From: Acidimicrobiales bacterium
GTDB lineage: Bacteria; Actinomycetota; Acidimicrobiia; Acidimicrobiales; JAKAVM01
Length of the DNA: 21,832 bases
Direction: 5' to 3'
Assembly (NCBI GenBank): GCA_027451785.1
Contig: DAIDIS010000229.1
Coordinates: 1-21,832 of the forward strand
Position 1 is the first letter of the stretch. The number at the start of each line of letters is the position of its first letter. A model generated the notes under the pieces. That model ran no database searches. It was not told the origin of the DNA and saw nothing but the letters and a program-made list of their open reading frames with translations. The translations under genes and the position numbers were made by a program. This document shows positions 1-9,694 of this stretch, one piece after another.

Positions 1-1
1 C

Positions 2-1912
2 CTTCTTCTTGCTGTTGCCGTAGTGGTCGCCGTAGCCCTGGTGCTTGCCAAGGTCGTCGGAAATCCCAATCAGGCCAGCATCGGCTATTCCGACTTTATT
101 TCCGACGTTCATGCCAACAAGGTCATTGCAGTACAGATCGACTCCTCCACCGGGATAATCTCGGGCCAGCTCAGCGACGGCGCTCTCTTTACGACCCAAG
201 GTCCTAACCCAATCACGTCTTGGGAAGAGGGACTGGCCAACCAGCACATCAAGGTCAGCTATCAGCGCCAGACGACGAATGTCTGGGGTTCGGTGATCTT
301 CTATGGGGTGCTTATCGCTCTCGGAGTGGCCTTCGTGATTTGGATGAGGCGCCAAGCACAAGGTCAGATGTCCGCGATTACCTCTATCGGAAGGTCAAAG
401 GCGAAGCTCTACTCTACCGAGAGACCAAAGACTACTTTCGCTGACGTCGCCGGATACAACGGTGTCAAACAGGAGATTTCCGAGGTCGTCGACTTCCTGA
501 AGAACCCCGGGAGGTTCAAGGACATCGGAGCCAAGATTCCGAAGGGCATCCTCTTGGTCGGTCCTCCAGGAACAGGCAAGACGCTCCTGGCCAGAGCAGT
601 GGCCGGCGAGGCCGGAGTTCCGTTCATGTCGGTATCCGGTTCAGACTTCATGGAGATGTTCGTAGGTGTCGGGGCCAGCAGGGTCAGAGATATGTTTCAG
701 ACTGCTAGAAAGCAAGCTCCGGCGATCATCTTCGTAGACGAAATCGACTCGATCGGCCGCAAGCGAGGAGCTGGCCTGGGTGGCGGCCATGACGAACGCG
801 AGCAGACCCTAAACCAGATGCTTTCCGAAATGGATGGGTTCGAGGCAACCGAAGGCATTGTCATGATGGCGGCGACAAACCGCCCGGACATCTTGGATCC
901 CGCTCTACTTAGACCAGGACGCTTCGACCGCCAGATCGTAGTTCCACTACCCGACCTGGAGGAACGTAAGCCGATTCTCGCCGTGCACTGTCGCGACAAG
1001 CGAATGGGTAGCGACGTAGATCTCGACCTCGTAGCGAGGGGCACTCCCGGAATGAGTGGCGCGGATCTTGCGAACCTTGTCAATGAGGCGGCTCTTCACG
1101 CCGTAAGACGTGGCTCTCAAGAGGTTGAGATGGCGGACTTCGAAGCAGCCAGAGACCGGGTCCTCATGGGCCAAAGGCGTGAGTCGCTTGCCCTAACCGA
1201 TGCGGAGAAGGAAAGGATTGCATTTCACGAGGGTGGGCATGCTGTTTTGGCCTACGCCTTGGAGAATGCCGACCCTGTTCACAAGGTTACGATCCTTCCA
1301 ACGGGAATGGCACTGGGCGTTACCCAACAGCTGCCGATGGAAGAACGACACATTTACTCTCGGGAATACATTGAGGACTCTTTGGCAGTCCGAATGGGGG
1401 GAAGGGTTGCCGAGCTGTTGATTTACGGAAATCTCTCGACAGGAGCCAACAACGACCTGGTCGGGAACACCGAACTCGCGAGGAAGATGGTTCGCGAATG
1501 GGGAATGAGCGAAAGAATTGGCCCCATGGCGTGGGGATCGCAGGGAACCGTGTTCCTAGGCGAAGACCTGATGCACTCTCGCGATTATTCCGAAGACACA
1601 TCCAGGGTTATTGACGAAGAAGTGGAAACGATTCTGAGGGCTCAAGAGGCGAGGGCCATGGATATCCTGACCCGGAATAAGCGCGGGCTGGAGCAGGTTG
1701 CCAAGGCTCTTTTGGAGAAGGAAACGATCGACGGCACGGAGGTGGGAAATTTGGTGGACGCCGCCAGCTCCAACCAAGACAGCCACCGCGGACTACGGGA
1801 AGTCCCGAAACTTGACCGCGACGTAAGCGGAGAAGGCAATGGAAGTCACTCCGCCAACGGCCACGACCCAGAGGATGACGAGCCGGCAGAGGCCGGCGAC
1901 CAGATCATCTAG
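2..1912 (+). CDS. ftsH: ATP-dependent zinc metalloprotease FtsH, 5' partial
   Basis: Membrane-anchored AAA+ protease that unfolds and degrades misfolded or regulatory membrane and cytosolic proteins as a hexamer. The reading frame is open to the window edge: codons from base 2 encode a hydrophobic run ([16 protein letters not shown]) that is the first transmembrane helix, so the start lies upstream and the GTG at 23 is not the real start. Counting from 23, a short extracytoplasmic domain follows (about 15-85), then a second helix (about 88-107), Walker A GPPGTGKT at 180-187, Walker B with DEID at 239-242, the arginine-finger region (RPGRFDR), and the zinc motif HEGGH at 402-406. The later GANNDL segment carries the usual third zinc ligand. 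The C-terminal tail is acidic and rich in Gly, Asn and Ser, a normal variable region. It converges on the DUF5719-like gene with 19 bases between the stops and no obvious terminator. Confidence 0.97.
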   Translation, partial: LLLAVAVVVAVALVLAKVVGNPNQASIGYSDFISDVHANKVIAVQIDSSTGIISGQLSDGALFTTQGPNPITSWEEGLANQHIKVSYQRQTTNVWGSVIFYGVLIALGVAFVIWMRRQAQGQMSAITSIGRSKAKLYSTERPKTTFADVAGYNGVKQEISEVVDFLKNPGRFKDIGAKIPKGILLVGPPGTGKTLLARAVAGEAGVPFMSVSGSDFMEMFVGVGASRVRDMFQTARKQAPAIIFVDEIDSIGRKRGAGLGGGHDEREQTLNQMLSEMDGFEATEGIVMMAATNRPDILDPALLRPGRFDRQIVVPLPDLEERKPILAVHCRDKRMGSDVDLDLVARGTPGMSGADLANLVNEAALHAVRRGSQEVEMADFEAARDRVLMGQRRESLALTDAEKERIAFHEGGHAVLAYALENADPVHKVTILPTGMALGVTQQLPMEERHIYSREYIEDSLAVRMGGRVAELLIYGNLSTGANNDLVGNTELARKMVREWGMSERIGPMAWGSQGTVFLGEDLMHSRDYSEDTSRVIDEEVETILRAQEARAMDILTRNKRGLEQVAKALLEKETIDGTEVGNLVDAASSNQDSHRGLREVPKLDRDVSGEGNGSHSANGHDPEDDEPAEAGDQII

Positions 1913-1931
1913 AGGGCGGTTTCCATTCGTA

Positions 1932-3545
1932 TCAGCCTGGTGGGCTGGAAGCGTTCACCGGCATTGCCAATGAAGCCGCATAGGCGGTAAACCCAAGTTT
2001 CAGCAGCTCCTGCTCGACATTAACCGGACGCCCGGAAGAGATGACGGTCACGTCACTGGCGGTTGCTACCTGTGCCGCCGAAAGCGGAACTACAACGTGG
2101 CCATGAGGAGGAATCGTCTCGGTCGCCACCGGCTCCGAAGGTCCTATATTGATCGTCACATTTACGGGGCTGGCCCACTGGTTTTGGGCCACTATTACCG
2201 CCCCATACGGCGACGAGGTCGTATCGATCGAACAAACCCATGAGGAGGCGCTTGAAATTGCCCCTGGGACTATCGATAGCCAGGCTCCCTGAGGGGCCGG
2301 GTCGCCCTGGTCAGGCGAGCCAATCCACTGGCTCACGAGCACGGGGGGCCCGCTCTCGACACTGACCTCGATTGCATGGCCGACATTTTGAGGGATTCGG
2401 ACTTGTTGCCCGAGAGGAAAAATGACTTCTGACTCGCCCGGTACTTCAAGCGAAAGCGGCTCAGCTGCACCGGCATCAAGCTTTACGAAGATGCTGATTT
2501 TCGCAGAGGAATTCGCCGTGTTGAGAAAATCCAAGGACTCTGCTTGGCTACCGGAAGCGGCACCCTGTGGGAAATACCATCTGGATGCAAGATGAGTACT
2601 TCCCAAGGTGGTGGCCACGGCCCCCGAGGCTGCCACTACGCTCAGGCTTGCTTGCGCTCCACTGGCGGGGGCTGGGGGCTCAAGTTGAAGCTGGAAAGCA
2701 ACTAGCCGTCCCGTCCGGGCCTGTACCACGGCTCCAATTTCCCTGTTACCGAACAGCCCTTGGTTGGAATCGACCACTTCGAGACTACGAGGTGCCACGA
2801 CGATTCCCTGATCCGATGGAACCGGAATGGGGCCATTGATCCCGAAAAAACTCATGTCCGCGATTACAGGCGTAGCGAGCGGGTCGTAAAGGAAGTAAAG
2901 GACTTTGGAGTCATTATTTACTGTTGCTCCCGTCATATACCAAGTTGCGGAGGTCACTGAGGCACAGGGGGAGACCGATCGCCCTTTGGGTCCCTGCGAC
3001 AGCTCGAAAACCGCCAATCCCCCACCGTTGGCCGAGACGTCTGCAGCAATGTAGCTTCCGCTGACTAATTCCTGAGGCCCAACCGCCGCGTGAGAACTTC
3101 GGGCCAAAGTAACTGATACCGATTTGGTAGCTCCGGATTGCGAGACCGAGCGGACGATAACGGTCAATGGCACCGCACCATTATTCGCGAGCTCTATGGT
3201 CATAGGGACCAGACCGTCGGGTGCATCACTGGCACCGGTACAGTAAAAATCGGAGTTTCCGGCGTTCGTAGGGGCAACCGAGGCACCTAACAACGAAGCC
3301 CTTGCGGCACCAGCTGGAGCGTTCCCGAGTGAAGCGGCCAGATGCCCTTTCGCTGCTTTTCCCAGCAGTTGAGGAATCCCAACCAGTACGACGACCACAA
3401 CGAGCACAATTGTGATTCTCCGGGCTGCACTCGGTCCGAACGGCGTGCTGGGGGCCCTCGTTCCAGGTCGATAAGACCTCCTCTGCCGCGAAAAATTCGG
3501 CATTGGAGACCCTCCCGGGAAATCCCTTCGATCATCTCCGGTCAT
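1932..3545 (-). CDS. DUF5719-like membrane-anchored extracytoplasmic protein
   Basis: A 537-aa protein with a basic, Pro/Arg-rich cytoplasmic N-terminus (about 1-43), one very hydrophobic helix (about 44-60, with a run of valines) and a long outside part. The outside part is built from repeated beta-rich units; two carry a W-Y-M/F segment followed by an NP/DP turn (ATWYMTGA..., SRWYFPQGA...). This resembles the actinobacterial DUF5719 family, of unknown function. The start ATG (3543-3545) overlaps the TGA of the upstream glycosyltransferase as ATGA, so the two are probably translationally coupled and work together. As I recall, DUF5719 proteins sit beside large GT2 glycosyltransferases near whiB and mannose-metabolism genes in Streptomyces, which supports a cell-envelope role; no whiB is in this window. 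Gene boundaries are secure; the family name is a recognition call not tested by search. Confidence 0.85.
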   Translation of the reverse strand: MTGDDRRDFPGGSPMPNFSRQRRSYRPGTRAPSTPFGPSAARRITIVLVVVVVLVGIPQLLGKAAKGHLAASLGNAPAGAARASLLGASVAPTNAGNSDFYCTGASDAPDGLVPMTIELANNGAVPLTVIVRSVSQSGATKSVSVTLARSSHAAVGPQELVSGSYIAADVSANGGGLAVFELSQGPKGRSVSPCASVTSATWYMTGATVNNDSKVLYFLYDPLATPVIADMSFFGINGPIPVPSDQGIVVAPRSLEVVDSNQGLFGNREIGAVVQARTGRLVAFQLQLEPPAPASGAQASLSVVAASGAVATTLGSTHLASRWYFPQGAASGSQAESLDFLNTANSSAKISIFVKLDAGAAEPLSLEVPGESEVIFPLGQQVRIPQNVGHAIEVSVESGPPVLVSQWIGSPDQGDPAPQGAWLSIVPGAISSASSWVCSIDTTSSPYGAVIVAQNQWASPVNVTINIGPSEPVATETIPPHGHVVVPLSAAQVATASDVTVISSGRPVNVEQELLKLGFTAYAASLAMPVNASSPPG

Positions 3546-6500
3546 ACGCGCACTCTACGAGTTTTCCAAGAACGAGCCCCCACTAGACCGATAACCGCCA
3601 CTTGCACCAACTCCTCCGCATACCGATAAAGGGGAACCGTCTCGTCCTTTCCCGGTCTATTTGGAATGGCTTGTGCTCCGGGACCGGTGGAAGTGCCTTT
3701 TTGAACGACAAACTCGTCGAGCGAGGGATCGATCTGGATCTGCTCAAGATCAAGTTGAGCCTGGAGGGCTGGGATCACCCAAGGCGGCGGAGGGAACGGC
3801 TTAGCCGACCCCCCTGGAGCCAGCTGTGTGGGAACAAGCACCACCGATATACCCTCAGCCGACAAGGCCTTGCCGATTTCGGGGTCCAGGCCTGAGATTC
3901 CCTTCCCAAGTACGGTAGCTACCGCCGAGATCTTGGAGGGCTCTGCCCCCGTATATTGACCGCTCACCTCAGGTATCGACGAGTCGTCGATGGCAATCGA
4001 GACACCGTTTCCTGCCGGATATGACCCAGAAGGTATCGCTGCTGGGTTGCCGACCCAAAGGACATTCCCGGACGGTACCGCCTGCAACCTCTCGCTTGGC
4101 TTACCGCCAAAAATGGTCTCCCAGCCGACAGACGGGATGCCGAATCTCCCCGAACCCATAAAACCTACGAGATTGAAGACAAGCAGTACACCCGAAATCG
4201 CTGCGACGACGGATAGCAACTGACGCCACCCGAAAACCGACTCGGAGAGGTCCTTTCGAAAAGACTCAACCCCTACCGCGATTAGGAGCGCTATTGCCAA
4301 TGCGGAGGGCACCAACAAGACATGCAAGTCCACTGGGGAAGCACCCAGATACCCATTCGAGCTCAGCCATCCCAACGTCCAACAGGCAACCGCCAGCATC
4401 CAGAGCCTAACGGCCCAGACAAACCTCTCGCCCCTCGCGATGATAACCGAGAGCCCTGCCGCAATAAGCGGGGCATAAATCCAGACCCCGTGCATTCCTG
4501 GAGAGCTACCGTCGGGATTAAACGAGACGACTTGGAAAATGGAACCATTGGACGAGCTCGGGCTTCCTGACCCAAACAGAGTAGGTAGGCCGTTCCAGTG
4601 ACCGATGAAGGTTAGGAGCCAAGGGAAATTCAGCACCGCACCTATCCCAATCACCTTAAGCGCATCCACCACAAGAGCCGAGGGCGGGCGCGTCGCCTTC
4701 GATCCTGATCCATTGGGCAAGTGTCTCATCGAACCGACAAGGGGTGTAGCCGCTACAAAAGTTATCACTCCCAGCGCGATCAATCCTGCCTCAGCCGGCA
4801 CGAATGCCATCGCCGCACCTGCGATCGCTCCCGTCACCCAGATCGATCTCTTAGGCACGACCGACAAGCGGAAGAGAAGCCAGGGTGTCGCTGCGTACGC
4901 AATGAGTGCTTTCTGATCTCCTAAGGAAAACGATCCCGCCGCCAGCGGGAGACAGGCGTAAGCAAGCGCTGCTGCCGTTCGCACCCACTTGTCGCCGAAC
5001 TCACCAGCGAACCGGAATGCACCGACCACTCCTGCCGGGATTGTCAACAAAATGACTAGCTTCAGTACCTGGGCCGCAGATCCTGCAAGCAACAAGCCCG
5101 CTATACCCAATAGTCCGGTAGCCGTAGGTTGTGGCGTAGCGGCCGAATATGGGAACCCGCGACCACCCGAAATGTAGCTTCCTAAGAGATGCCAAGCGGA
5201 GGGCACATAATTTAACTGTCCTACGAAAGGGATCCTCGATCCCAACACCGAACGCACAGAAACCAGATAGGCGAGTGCCAACGCCAACCAAACGTATGAC
5301 GCCTTGGACGCCCTCGCTCCCTGTAAACCTGCCGCCAACCCAATCCGAAAGCGCCGCTCGCTACCGGCAAGATCGTAACCACTGCCACCCGACGCCAGCC
5401 CGAGTGAATCAACACCATCCCCAAGCTCACTTTCCAGCCTGGTGCGAACTAGAGGGTTGACCGCTACTTCAGACATAAGCGCCGTCACATGCCTCGCCAA
5501 TTCGGGATCCATTGGAGCAAGCTCCAGCCCGGAAATTTCCAATCCGCTTGCCCCGGAACCGCCTTCTTCGGCACTGAACGCAGATACCGGCTCCGCCACG
5601 TCAACAGGTACCCCCAGATCGGAAGGGTCGACGCCAAGCATGGCCAATTGGTGCACCCCGCTGAAATGTGCAGACAACCGCCTGAAAAATGAATTTACCC
5701 TGGAAAACCCTTTGGTCTGCATCTCACGTACTTCGCTGTCATCGACATGCCTGGTTGATGCAATTTGTCGCCTGAGCCGACCAATTTGGCCGATACGGGC
5801 AAGATTCCACGCCCAAGCCCTTAAAACGGTTTGCGCCCTTCCCCACTTACCCGCAATGAGGGACACCACAATCTCAGCAAGCGAGGCGACCGCCAGTTGA
5901 GGCACAACCCGCACTTCGTGCCAGAACGAATAGCACTTGAGGACGGACCTCAGCTCGTTTCTCCGCTGCAGGTACCTTACGTCCTCGTATGACGAGACTT
6001 GCTCGCGCTTTAGGGTTCCAGCTCTCGTAATCTCGATGTGGCTGACTTTTGCAGCCGGAGCGACGATCACTCGCGCGCCTAATACTTGAGCCCTCCAGCA
6101 AATATCGAGATCCTCGCCGAACATCCAAATCTCGCTGTCGAAGCCGCCCAGGGCCCTAAAGAGATCGCTTCGGACGAGCATGAAGCACCCGGGTGCGACG
6201 AAAACATCTCTGACGGAGTCGTATTGCTCCTGGTCCAGCTCCCCTGGAACGACCCGGTCAGCTTGTGCGCCGCCCTTGTCAGCGTTCATCCCGACACTAA
6301 GAATCCTGGTACTGTCCGACCAGGAAACCACTTTCGGCGCAACGATGCCGGCATTTGATCTGTACGCTTCTTCGACCATAAGCCTGACTGCGTCGGGGAA
6401 CGGAGCGGCGTCGTCATGGCAAAAAATCAGGTGGCTGGCACCTTCGATCATGCCCATGCCTTCGTTGGCATTCGCTGAGTACCCTAGGTTTGCCTCCAAC

Positions 6501-6913
6501 CTGCGTACAAATGCGCCCGGCAGCACCCCTGCCACCCTCGGCGCAAGTGGCTCGCTCGAATCTGCATCCAAGACCAGGACCGCAAGATTCGGGTAGTCCT
6601 GTTCGCCAAGGGCAGCAAGGGTCTCCTCAAACCAATCGCCCGGATCCTTCGATACAACCACTACGACAACAGGAGGGGCTTGAGTTGCATCGAAGGGCTG
6701 GTCCTCATCGGTTTCCAGCTCTTGGGCCACTTCCCACTCGCCGCTGTCGTCAATGTCCCCCGAAAGCTCCCTCCGAAGTTGAGTGGCCCCTTCAATTTTC
6801 TGTTCACGGGCAGACCGCGCAACTGCTGCGGAATCGGCTGGGGATGCTGGGTTTTCGGAATATTGCAAAGTATTGATGTTCTTTGGTGAGTCAGCCTGAG
6901 AACGGGATCTCAT
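3542..6913 (-). CDS. Large family-2 glycosyltransferase with multi-spanning C-terminal domain
   Basis: A protein of about 1123 aa that probably transfers a sugar for a cell-envelope glycan. After a charged, low-complexity N-terminus (about 1-78), a GT-A domain spans roughly 80-295: beta strand VVVVVVSKD, the acidic HDDA motif at about 166-169 in the position of the metal-binding DxD, and GEDLDICWR at about 266, the acceptor-side ED motif of GT2 enzymes. A helical linker follows, then from about 575 onward many transmembrane helices with Gly/Pro-rich loops, and a final soluble segment. Start choice: the longest frame begins at a TTG at 7018 without a Shine-Dalgarno; I prefer the ATG at 6913, which has AAAAAGG just upstream, and the lost 35 residues look non-conserved. 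The TGA overlaps the next gene's ATG. Sugar donor and acceptor cannot be read from sequence. Confidence 0.9.
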   Translation of the reverse strand: MRSRSQADSPKNINTLQYSENPASPADSAAVARSAREQKIEGATQLRRELSGDIDDSGEWEVAQELETDEDQPFDATQAPPVVVVVVSKDPGDWFEETLAALGEQDYPNLAVLVLDADSSEPLAPRVAGVLPGAFVRRLEANLGYSANANEGMGMIEGASHLIFCHDDAAPFPDAVRLMVEEAYRSNAGIVAPKVVSWSDSTRILSVGMNADKGGAQADRVVPGELDQEQYDSVRDVFVAPGCFMLVRSDLFRALGGFDSEIWMFGEDLDICWRAQVLGARVIVAPAAKVSHIEITRAGTLKREQVSSYEDVRYLQRRNELRSVLKCYSFWHEVRVVPQLAVASLAEIVVSLIAGKWGRAQTVLRAWAWNLARIGQIGRLRRQIASTRHVDDSEVREMQTKGFSRVNSFFRRLSAHFSGVHQLAMLGVDPSDLGVPVDVAEPVSAFSAEEGGSGASGLEISGLELAPMDPELARHVTALMSEVAVNPLVRTRLESELGDGVDSLGLASGGSGYDLAGSERRFRIGLAAGLQGARASKASYVWLALALAYLVSVRSVLGSRIPFVGQLNYVPSAWHLLGSYISGGRGFPYSAATPQPTATGLLGIAGLLLAGSAAQVLKLVILLTIPAGVVGAFRFAGEFGDKWVRTAAALAYACLPLAAGSFSLGDQKALIAYAATPWLLFRLSVVPKRSIWVTGAIAGAAMAFVPAEAGLIALGVITFVAATPLVGSMRHLPNGSGSKATRPPSALVVDALKVIGIGAVLNFPWLLTFIGHWNGLPTLFGSGSPSSSNGSIFQVVSFNPDGSSPGMHGVWIYAPLIAAGLSVIIARGERFVWAVRLWMLAVACWTLGWLSSNGYLGASPVDLHVLLVPSALAIALLIAVGVESFRKDLSESVFGWRQLLSVVAAISGVLLVFNLVGFMGSGRFGIPSVGWETIFGGKPSERLQAVPSGNVLWVGNPAAIPSGSYPAGNGVSIAIDDSSIPEVSGQYTGAEPSKISAVATVLGKGISGLDPEIGKALSAEGISVVLVPTQLAPGGSAKPFPPPPWVIPALQAQLDLEQIQIDPSLDEFVVQKGTSTGPGAQAIPNRPGKDETVPLYRYAEELVQVAVIGLVGARSWKTRRVRV

Positions 6914-7118
6914 GTGCCTTTTTGCCCGGCGAATGAGCCGACGGCCTCCGTGTCCGGCAGGCGACCGCACACCACAGCCTAGTTCCCACCACTCTTGGCC
7001 GTTGTTACCGGCAGTCAATTGAATGAGTGGGATGGAACGTTGTTTTGCGAACTTTGCAAATCTAGGTCAACATTTCCAGTGTCGCTAAGACGATTAAGAG
7101 ATGAAGGAGCCAAACTAA

Positions 7119-7511
7119 ATGCCCCATACCTTCCTATCGGATGATTGGTTTTCGGAAGTCGATGCCATTCGGGCCGGACTGGACGATGACGCTATCCCTC
7201 AGTCCTACAAGGACCTGACCATCAACGTTGTGGTCATCGGTGGCCCCGATGGGGACAAGGAAGTCAACTTCAGCCAGGGTAGCTACGAGAGAGGCCTCTC
7301 ACCCGAGGCTCCCACCAAGGTGACTCTGCCTTTCGACATTGCGAAGACGATTTTCGTCGACGGTAACCAGCAAGCAGCCATTCAGGCTTTCATGTCAGGC
7401 CAGATCAAGGTCGAGGGCGACATGACCAAGCTGATGGCAATGCAGACGATGCCGCCTCCCACCGACAAGCAAAAGGAATTCACCGACCAGCTGAAGTCGA
7501 TCACCGCCTAA
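7119..7511 (+). CDS. SCP2 sterol-binding domain family protein
   Basis: A 130-aa soluble protein that is essentially one SCP2-like fold, a hydrophobic-pocket lipid carrier domain. The C-terminal half has the recognisable SCP2 pattern: a strand of the form TLPFDIAKTIF, then an AAIQAFMSGQIKVEGDM segment, where the F-x-x-G-x-I/L-K-V/I-x-G-D block is the family hallmark. There is no signal peptide, so it is cytosolic. GAAGGAG lies about 10 bases before the ATG. It stands alone between the divergent glycosyltransferase and a strong terminator. Bacterial members are widespread in Actinobacteria and their ligands are mostly unknown; lipid or acyl-CoA binding is inference. Confidence 0.85.
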   Translation: MPHTFLSDDWFSEVDAIRAGLDDDAIPQSYKDLTINVVVIGGPDGDKEVNFSQGSYERGLSPEAPTKVTLPFDIAKTIFVDGNQQAAIQAFMSGQIKVEGDMTKLMAMQTMPPPTDKQKEFTDQLKSITA

Positions 7512-7571
7512 CCTTCCGGCTTGGGCACCGACACCAACTCGGTCCGTAACAGAATCTCTTGTTGATGAGAA

Positions 7572-7621
7572 AACCTCCTGCTCAAGGCGCGAAAGCGATT
7601 GTGCGGGAGGTTTTTCTTTTT
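7572..7621 (+). terminator. Intrinsic terminator after the SCP2 gene
   Basis: The arms AACCTCCTGC (7572-7581) and GCGGGAGGTT (7603-7612) pair over 10 bp with one G-T wobble, enclosing a 21-base loop that can itself form a small GCGC/GAAA-type hairpin. A T-rich tract runs from 7611 to 7621. Only four A residues precede the left arm, so it is at best a weak terminator for the slipin gene converging from the other side. Confidence 0.85.
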
Positions 7622-7633
7622 GTGTTCTAACTT

Positions 7634-8431
7634 CTAGTCTCCCCCGGCGAACTTCTTGGCCGCCGCAAGCAGTTCGATCGGGATTGGGAAAACCAAGGTT
7701 GAGTTGCGTTCGGTTGCTACTTCCGCAAGTGTCTGTAGTGCCCTCAACTGCATTGCGCCCGGGCTCTCATTGAGCTTGCTGGCTGCCTCGGACAACTCCT
7801 GCGATGCCTCCAACTCTCCTGTGGCAGCTATTACTTTTGCCCTTCGCTCGCGTTCGGCTTCGGCCTGCCTGGCCATCGCTCGAAGCAGCTCCGGCGGAAG
7901 AGTAATGTCACGAATCTCCACCTGCCTCACGTCCACTCCCCAACCTGCAGTTGAAACCGCGATCGTAGAGCGGAGCTCTTGGTTCACCTGGTCACGATGG
8001 GCCAGAAGCTCGTCGAGCTGGAACCGACCCACGATCGACCTGAGGCTCGTCATGGCGATCCTTTGGCTCGCGAAACGGAAGTTGTCAACTCCAATGACGG
8101 CCTGCACGGGATCGACTACCTGAAAATAAACGACGGCATCCACCTGGACGGTAACGTTGTCGGCCGTAATGACGTTCTGTGGAGGAATGTCAACAACTTC
8201 AACCCTGAGGTTGACCTTCACCACTCTGTCCACCCCCGGTATTCGTCTTACGATGCCTGGTCCGCGAGGCTTTTGGCTGACTCTTCCCAGCCGGAAAAAG
8301 ATAGCCCTCTCGTACTCAGTGACAATTACCAGGAAGACCCGAGCCAGTATCGCACCTGCGACACCGGCTCCAACCACCACCAACGGCACGACCTCACCCG
8401 CCGAAGCGACCACTTCAGAATTCGCAATCAT
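7634..8431 (-). CDS. Slipin / stomatin-like SPFH (band 7) protein
   Basis: A 265-aa membrane scaffold protein. A short N-terminus is followed by one hydrophobic hairpin or helix (about 14-37), then the SPFH domain, which opens with the typical TEYERAIFFRLGRV and continues through GPGIVRRIPGVDRVVKVNLRV, the PPQNVITADNV strand, and DVRQVEIRDITLPPEL, all slipin-like. The following segment (about 185-215), rich in Ala, Glu and Arg, is the expected coiled coil, and the C-terminus is short. Slipins oligomerise on membranes, and many bacterial ones are encoded with an NfeD protein or sit near proteases; no nfeD is visible here. FtsH lies 6 kb away on the other strand, so a link would be speculative. 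The start ATG has no clear Shine-Dalgarno. It lies 110 bases downstream of the LLM gene on the same strand and may be co-transcribed with it. Confidence 0.93.
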   Translation of the reverse strand: MIANSEVVASAGEVVPLVVVGAGVAGAILARVFLVIVTEYERAIFFRLGRVSQKPRGPGIVRRIPGVDRVVKVNLRVEVVDIPPQNVITADNVTVQVDAVVYFQVVDPVQAVIGVDNFRFASQRIAMTSLRSIVGRFQLDELLAHRDQVNQELRSTIAVSTAGWGVDVRQVEIRDITLPPELLRAMARQAEAERERRAKVIAATGELEASQELSEAASKLNESPGAMQLRALQTLAEVATERNSTLVFPIPIELLAAAKKFAGGD

Positions 8432-8541
8432 GGCTAAGAGTCTGCCACTTCCCGACCGAAGGGCCCGAGATTGGTCAGCTCCGGCAAGAACGCGGGGAAT
8501 CCGAAACCGGAAATCGCACCCCTTTCCGCTTCGCAGCAGGC

Positions 8542-9489
8542 CTAGGGAGCCAGCTCCCTGACCGCTTTCTGCATGTCGTAGCCGGTCGGAATGAGCATCA
8601 TTATGGGAACGTCAATCCCATTCTCGGCATAGCGCATGATGTGCTCCTTGCACTGCCCTGCCGAACCGTGAACAATCAGGTCGTCGACCACATGGTCTGG
8701 AATCGACTCGGTAGCTCCACTCCGATCCCCTTCCTTCCATTTTTCCCACATAGGCTTCAGGTCGTCGCCGCGACCCAGCCACTCGTGGAAGGCCGCGTAG
8801 ACGGCAACGTTCAGGTATTGAGAGATGGCGATCTTGCCGACCATGCGAGCCATAGCGGCGTCTTCGGACGGGATAACGAATATCCTTGCGGCAAGGGTCT
8901 TGCCTTCTCCCATTGTGGCTGCAACCTGCTTGACATCCGATGCAGACAACCAGTTGGTTATTGCTCCATCCGCCTCCGCTGAAGCGAGTTTCAACATTCC
9001 CGGCCTCAAAGCAGCCACCAAAATGTCGGGCGGAACCGGCAACGGCCTGCCAAGCCTAAAGCCCTTGGTTGCGAAGGTTTCGAACTCTCCATCAACCTTC
9101 TCTCCTCGGAATGCCGCCCGAAGGAAACGAATGGTGTCTCTGACTCGCTTGAATGGCTCGTCGAAGGCAATACCGTTCCAACGCTCCACAATCACGTCGG
9201 ATGAAGTACCAATACCGATGGAAAACCTGCCGGGCGCAAGTTCGGCTATGGCGGCTGCGCTCATTGCCAGGAGTCCGGGGCCTCTTGTGTATACGGGAAC
9301 CACAGCAGTGCCAAGATTCATTCTCGGCGCGTGCTCGGCTGCCACCGCCAGAGGGACGAATGCATCCAACCCGTTTACCTCGGCGGACCACAGATCCGTG
9401 TAGCCGAGATCCTGAAGCTCCGAATACCAGGATTTCTGATCTGCAAGTGAGACGCCCTCAAACGGGATCGTCATTCCCCATCTCGTCAT
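8542..9489 (-). CDS. LLM class (F420-dependent type) oxidoreductase
   Basis: A 315-aa TIM-barrel flavin/F420 oxidoreductase of the bacterial luciferase-like superfamily. Family signatures are the first strand (WGMTIPFEG), the GYTDLWSAEV segment, PRMNLGTAVVPVYTRGP (cofactor-side strand and loop), AELAPGRFSIGIGTSS and the later RVRDTIRFLRAAFRGEKV helix. In Actinobacteria this subgroup usually uses F420; the substrate cannot be predicted. The ATG at 9489 is taken as start, but a second ATG (9474) five codons later follows a GATGGGGA stretch and could be used. The candidate 39-aa micropeptide gene ends 54 bases upstream on the same strand and the slipin lies downstream, so the three may share a transcript. 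Confidence 0.92.
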   Translation of the reverse strand: MTRWGMTIPFEGVSLADQKSWYSELQDLGYTDLWSAEVNGLDAFVPLAVAAEHAPRMNLGTAVVPVYTRGPGLLAMSAAAIAELAPGRFSIGIGTSSDVIVERWNGIAFDEPFKRVRDTIRFLRAAFRGEKVDGEFETFATKGFRLGRPLPVPPDILVAALRPGMLKLASAEADGAITNWLSASDVKQVAATMGEGKTLAARIFVIPSEDAAMARMVGKIAISQYLNVAVYAAFHEWLGRGDDLKPMWEKWKEGDRSGATESIPDHVVDDLIVHGSAGQCKEHIMRYAENGIDVPIMMLIPTGYDMQKAVRELAP

Positions 9490-9543
9490 GCCCAGACTCT
9501 AGCCCGGGTCAATGCCGCATCCCAGCGCCGGTGCCCAATCCGG

Positions 9544-9663
9544 TCAGTGCGCTGAAAAGTCCTTGATGGCTTCCTTCATGGAGGCGGAGACTTGATTCAC
9601 GAAACCGACGATCGTCGCGCCCAGGATTGAAGCTAGTGACCAGGTTGCTTTTTGTTTGCTCAA
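9544..9663 (-). CDS. Candidate 39-aa hydrophobic micropeptide (TTG start)
   Basis: I do not recognise a family. The frame is open back to 9741, but the best start is the TTG at 9663: AAGGGGGG (9671-9678) sits 7 bases upstream, the spacing of a good Shine-Dalgarno, and a -10-like TATAAC lies 26 bases further upstream. The product would begin MSKQKATWSLASILG, with a hydrophobic stretch at about residues 7-25 containing small residues (A, G, S), then an amphipathic tail of Ser, Lys, Glu and Asp ending FSAH. It could be a membrane micropeptide, a leader peptide for the oxidoreductase gene 54 bases downstream, or chance. The Shine-Dalgarno, spacing and peptide composition argue for translation; conservation is untested. 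Confidence 0.5.
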   Translation of the reverse strand: MSKQKATWSLASILGATIVGFVNQVSASMKEAIKDFSAH

Positions 9664-9670
9664 TGAATTA

Positions 9671-9678
9671 CCCCCCTT
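9671..9678 (-). promoter_or_regulatory. Shine-Dalgarno that sets the micropeptide start
   Basis: On the minus strand the sequence is AAGGGGGG, followed by a 7-base spacer and TTG. It is a G-rich variant of the AAGGAGG consensus, with one wobble position. No other in-frame start in the 9544-9741 frame has a comparable site. Confidence 0.55.
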
Positions 9679-9694
9679 AAGCGATCCCAAAGAT

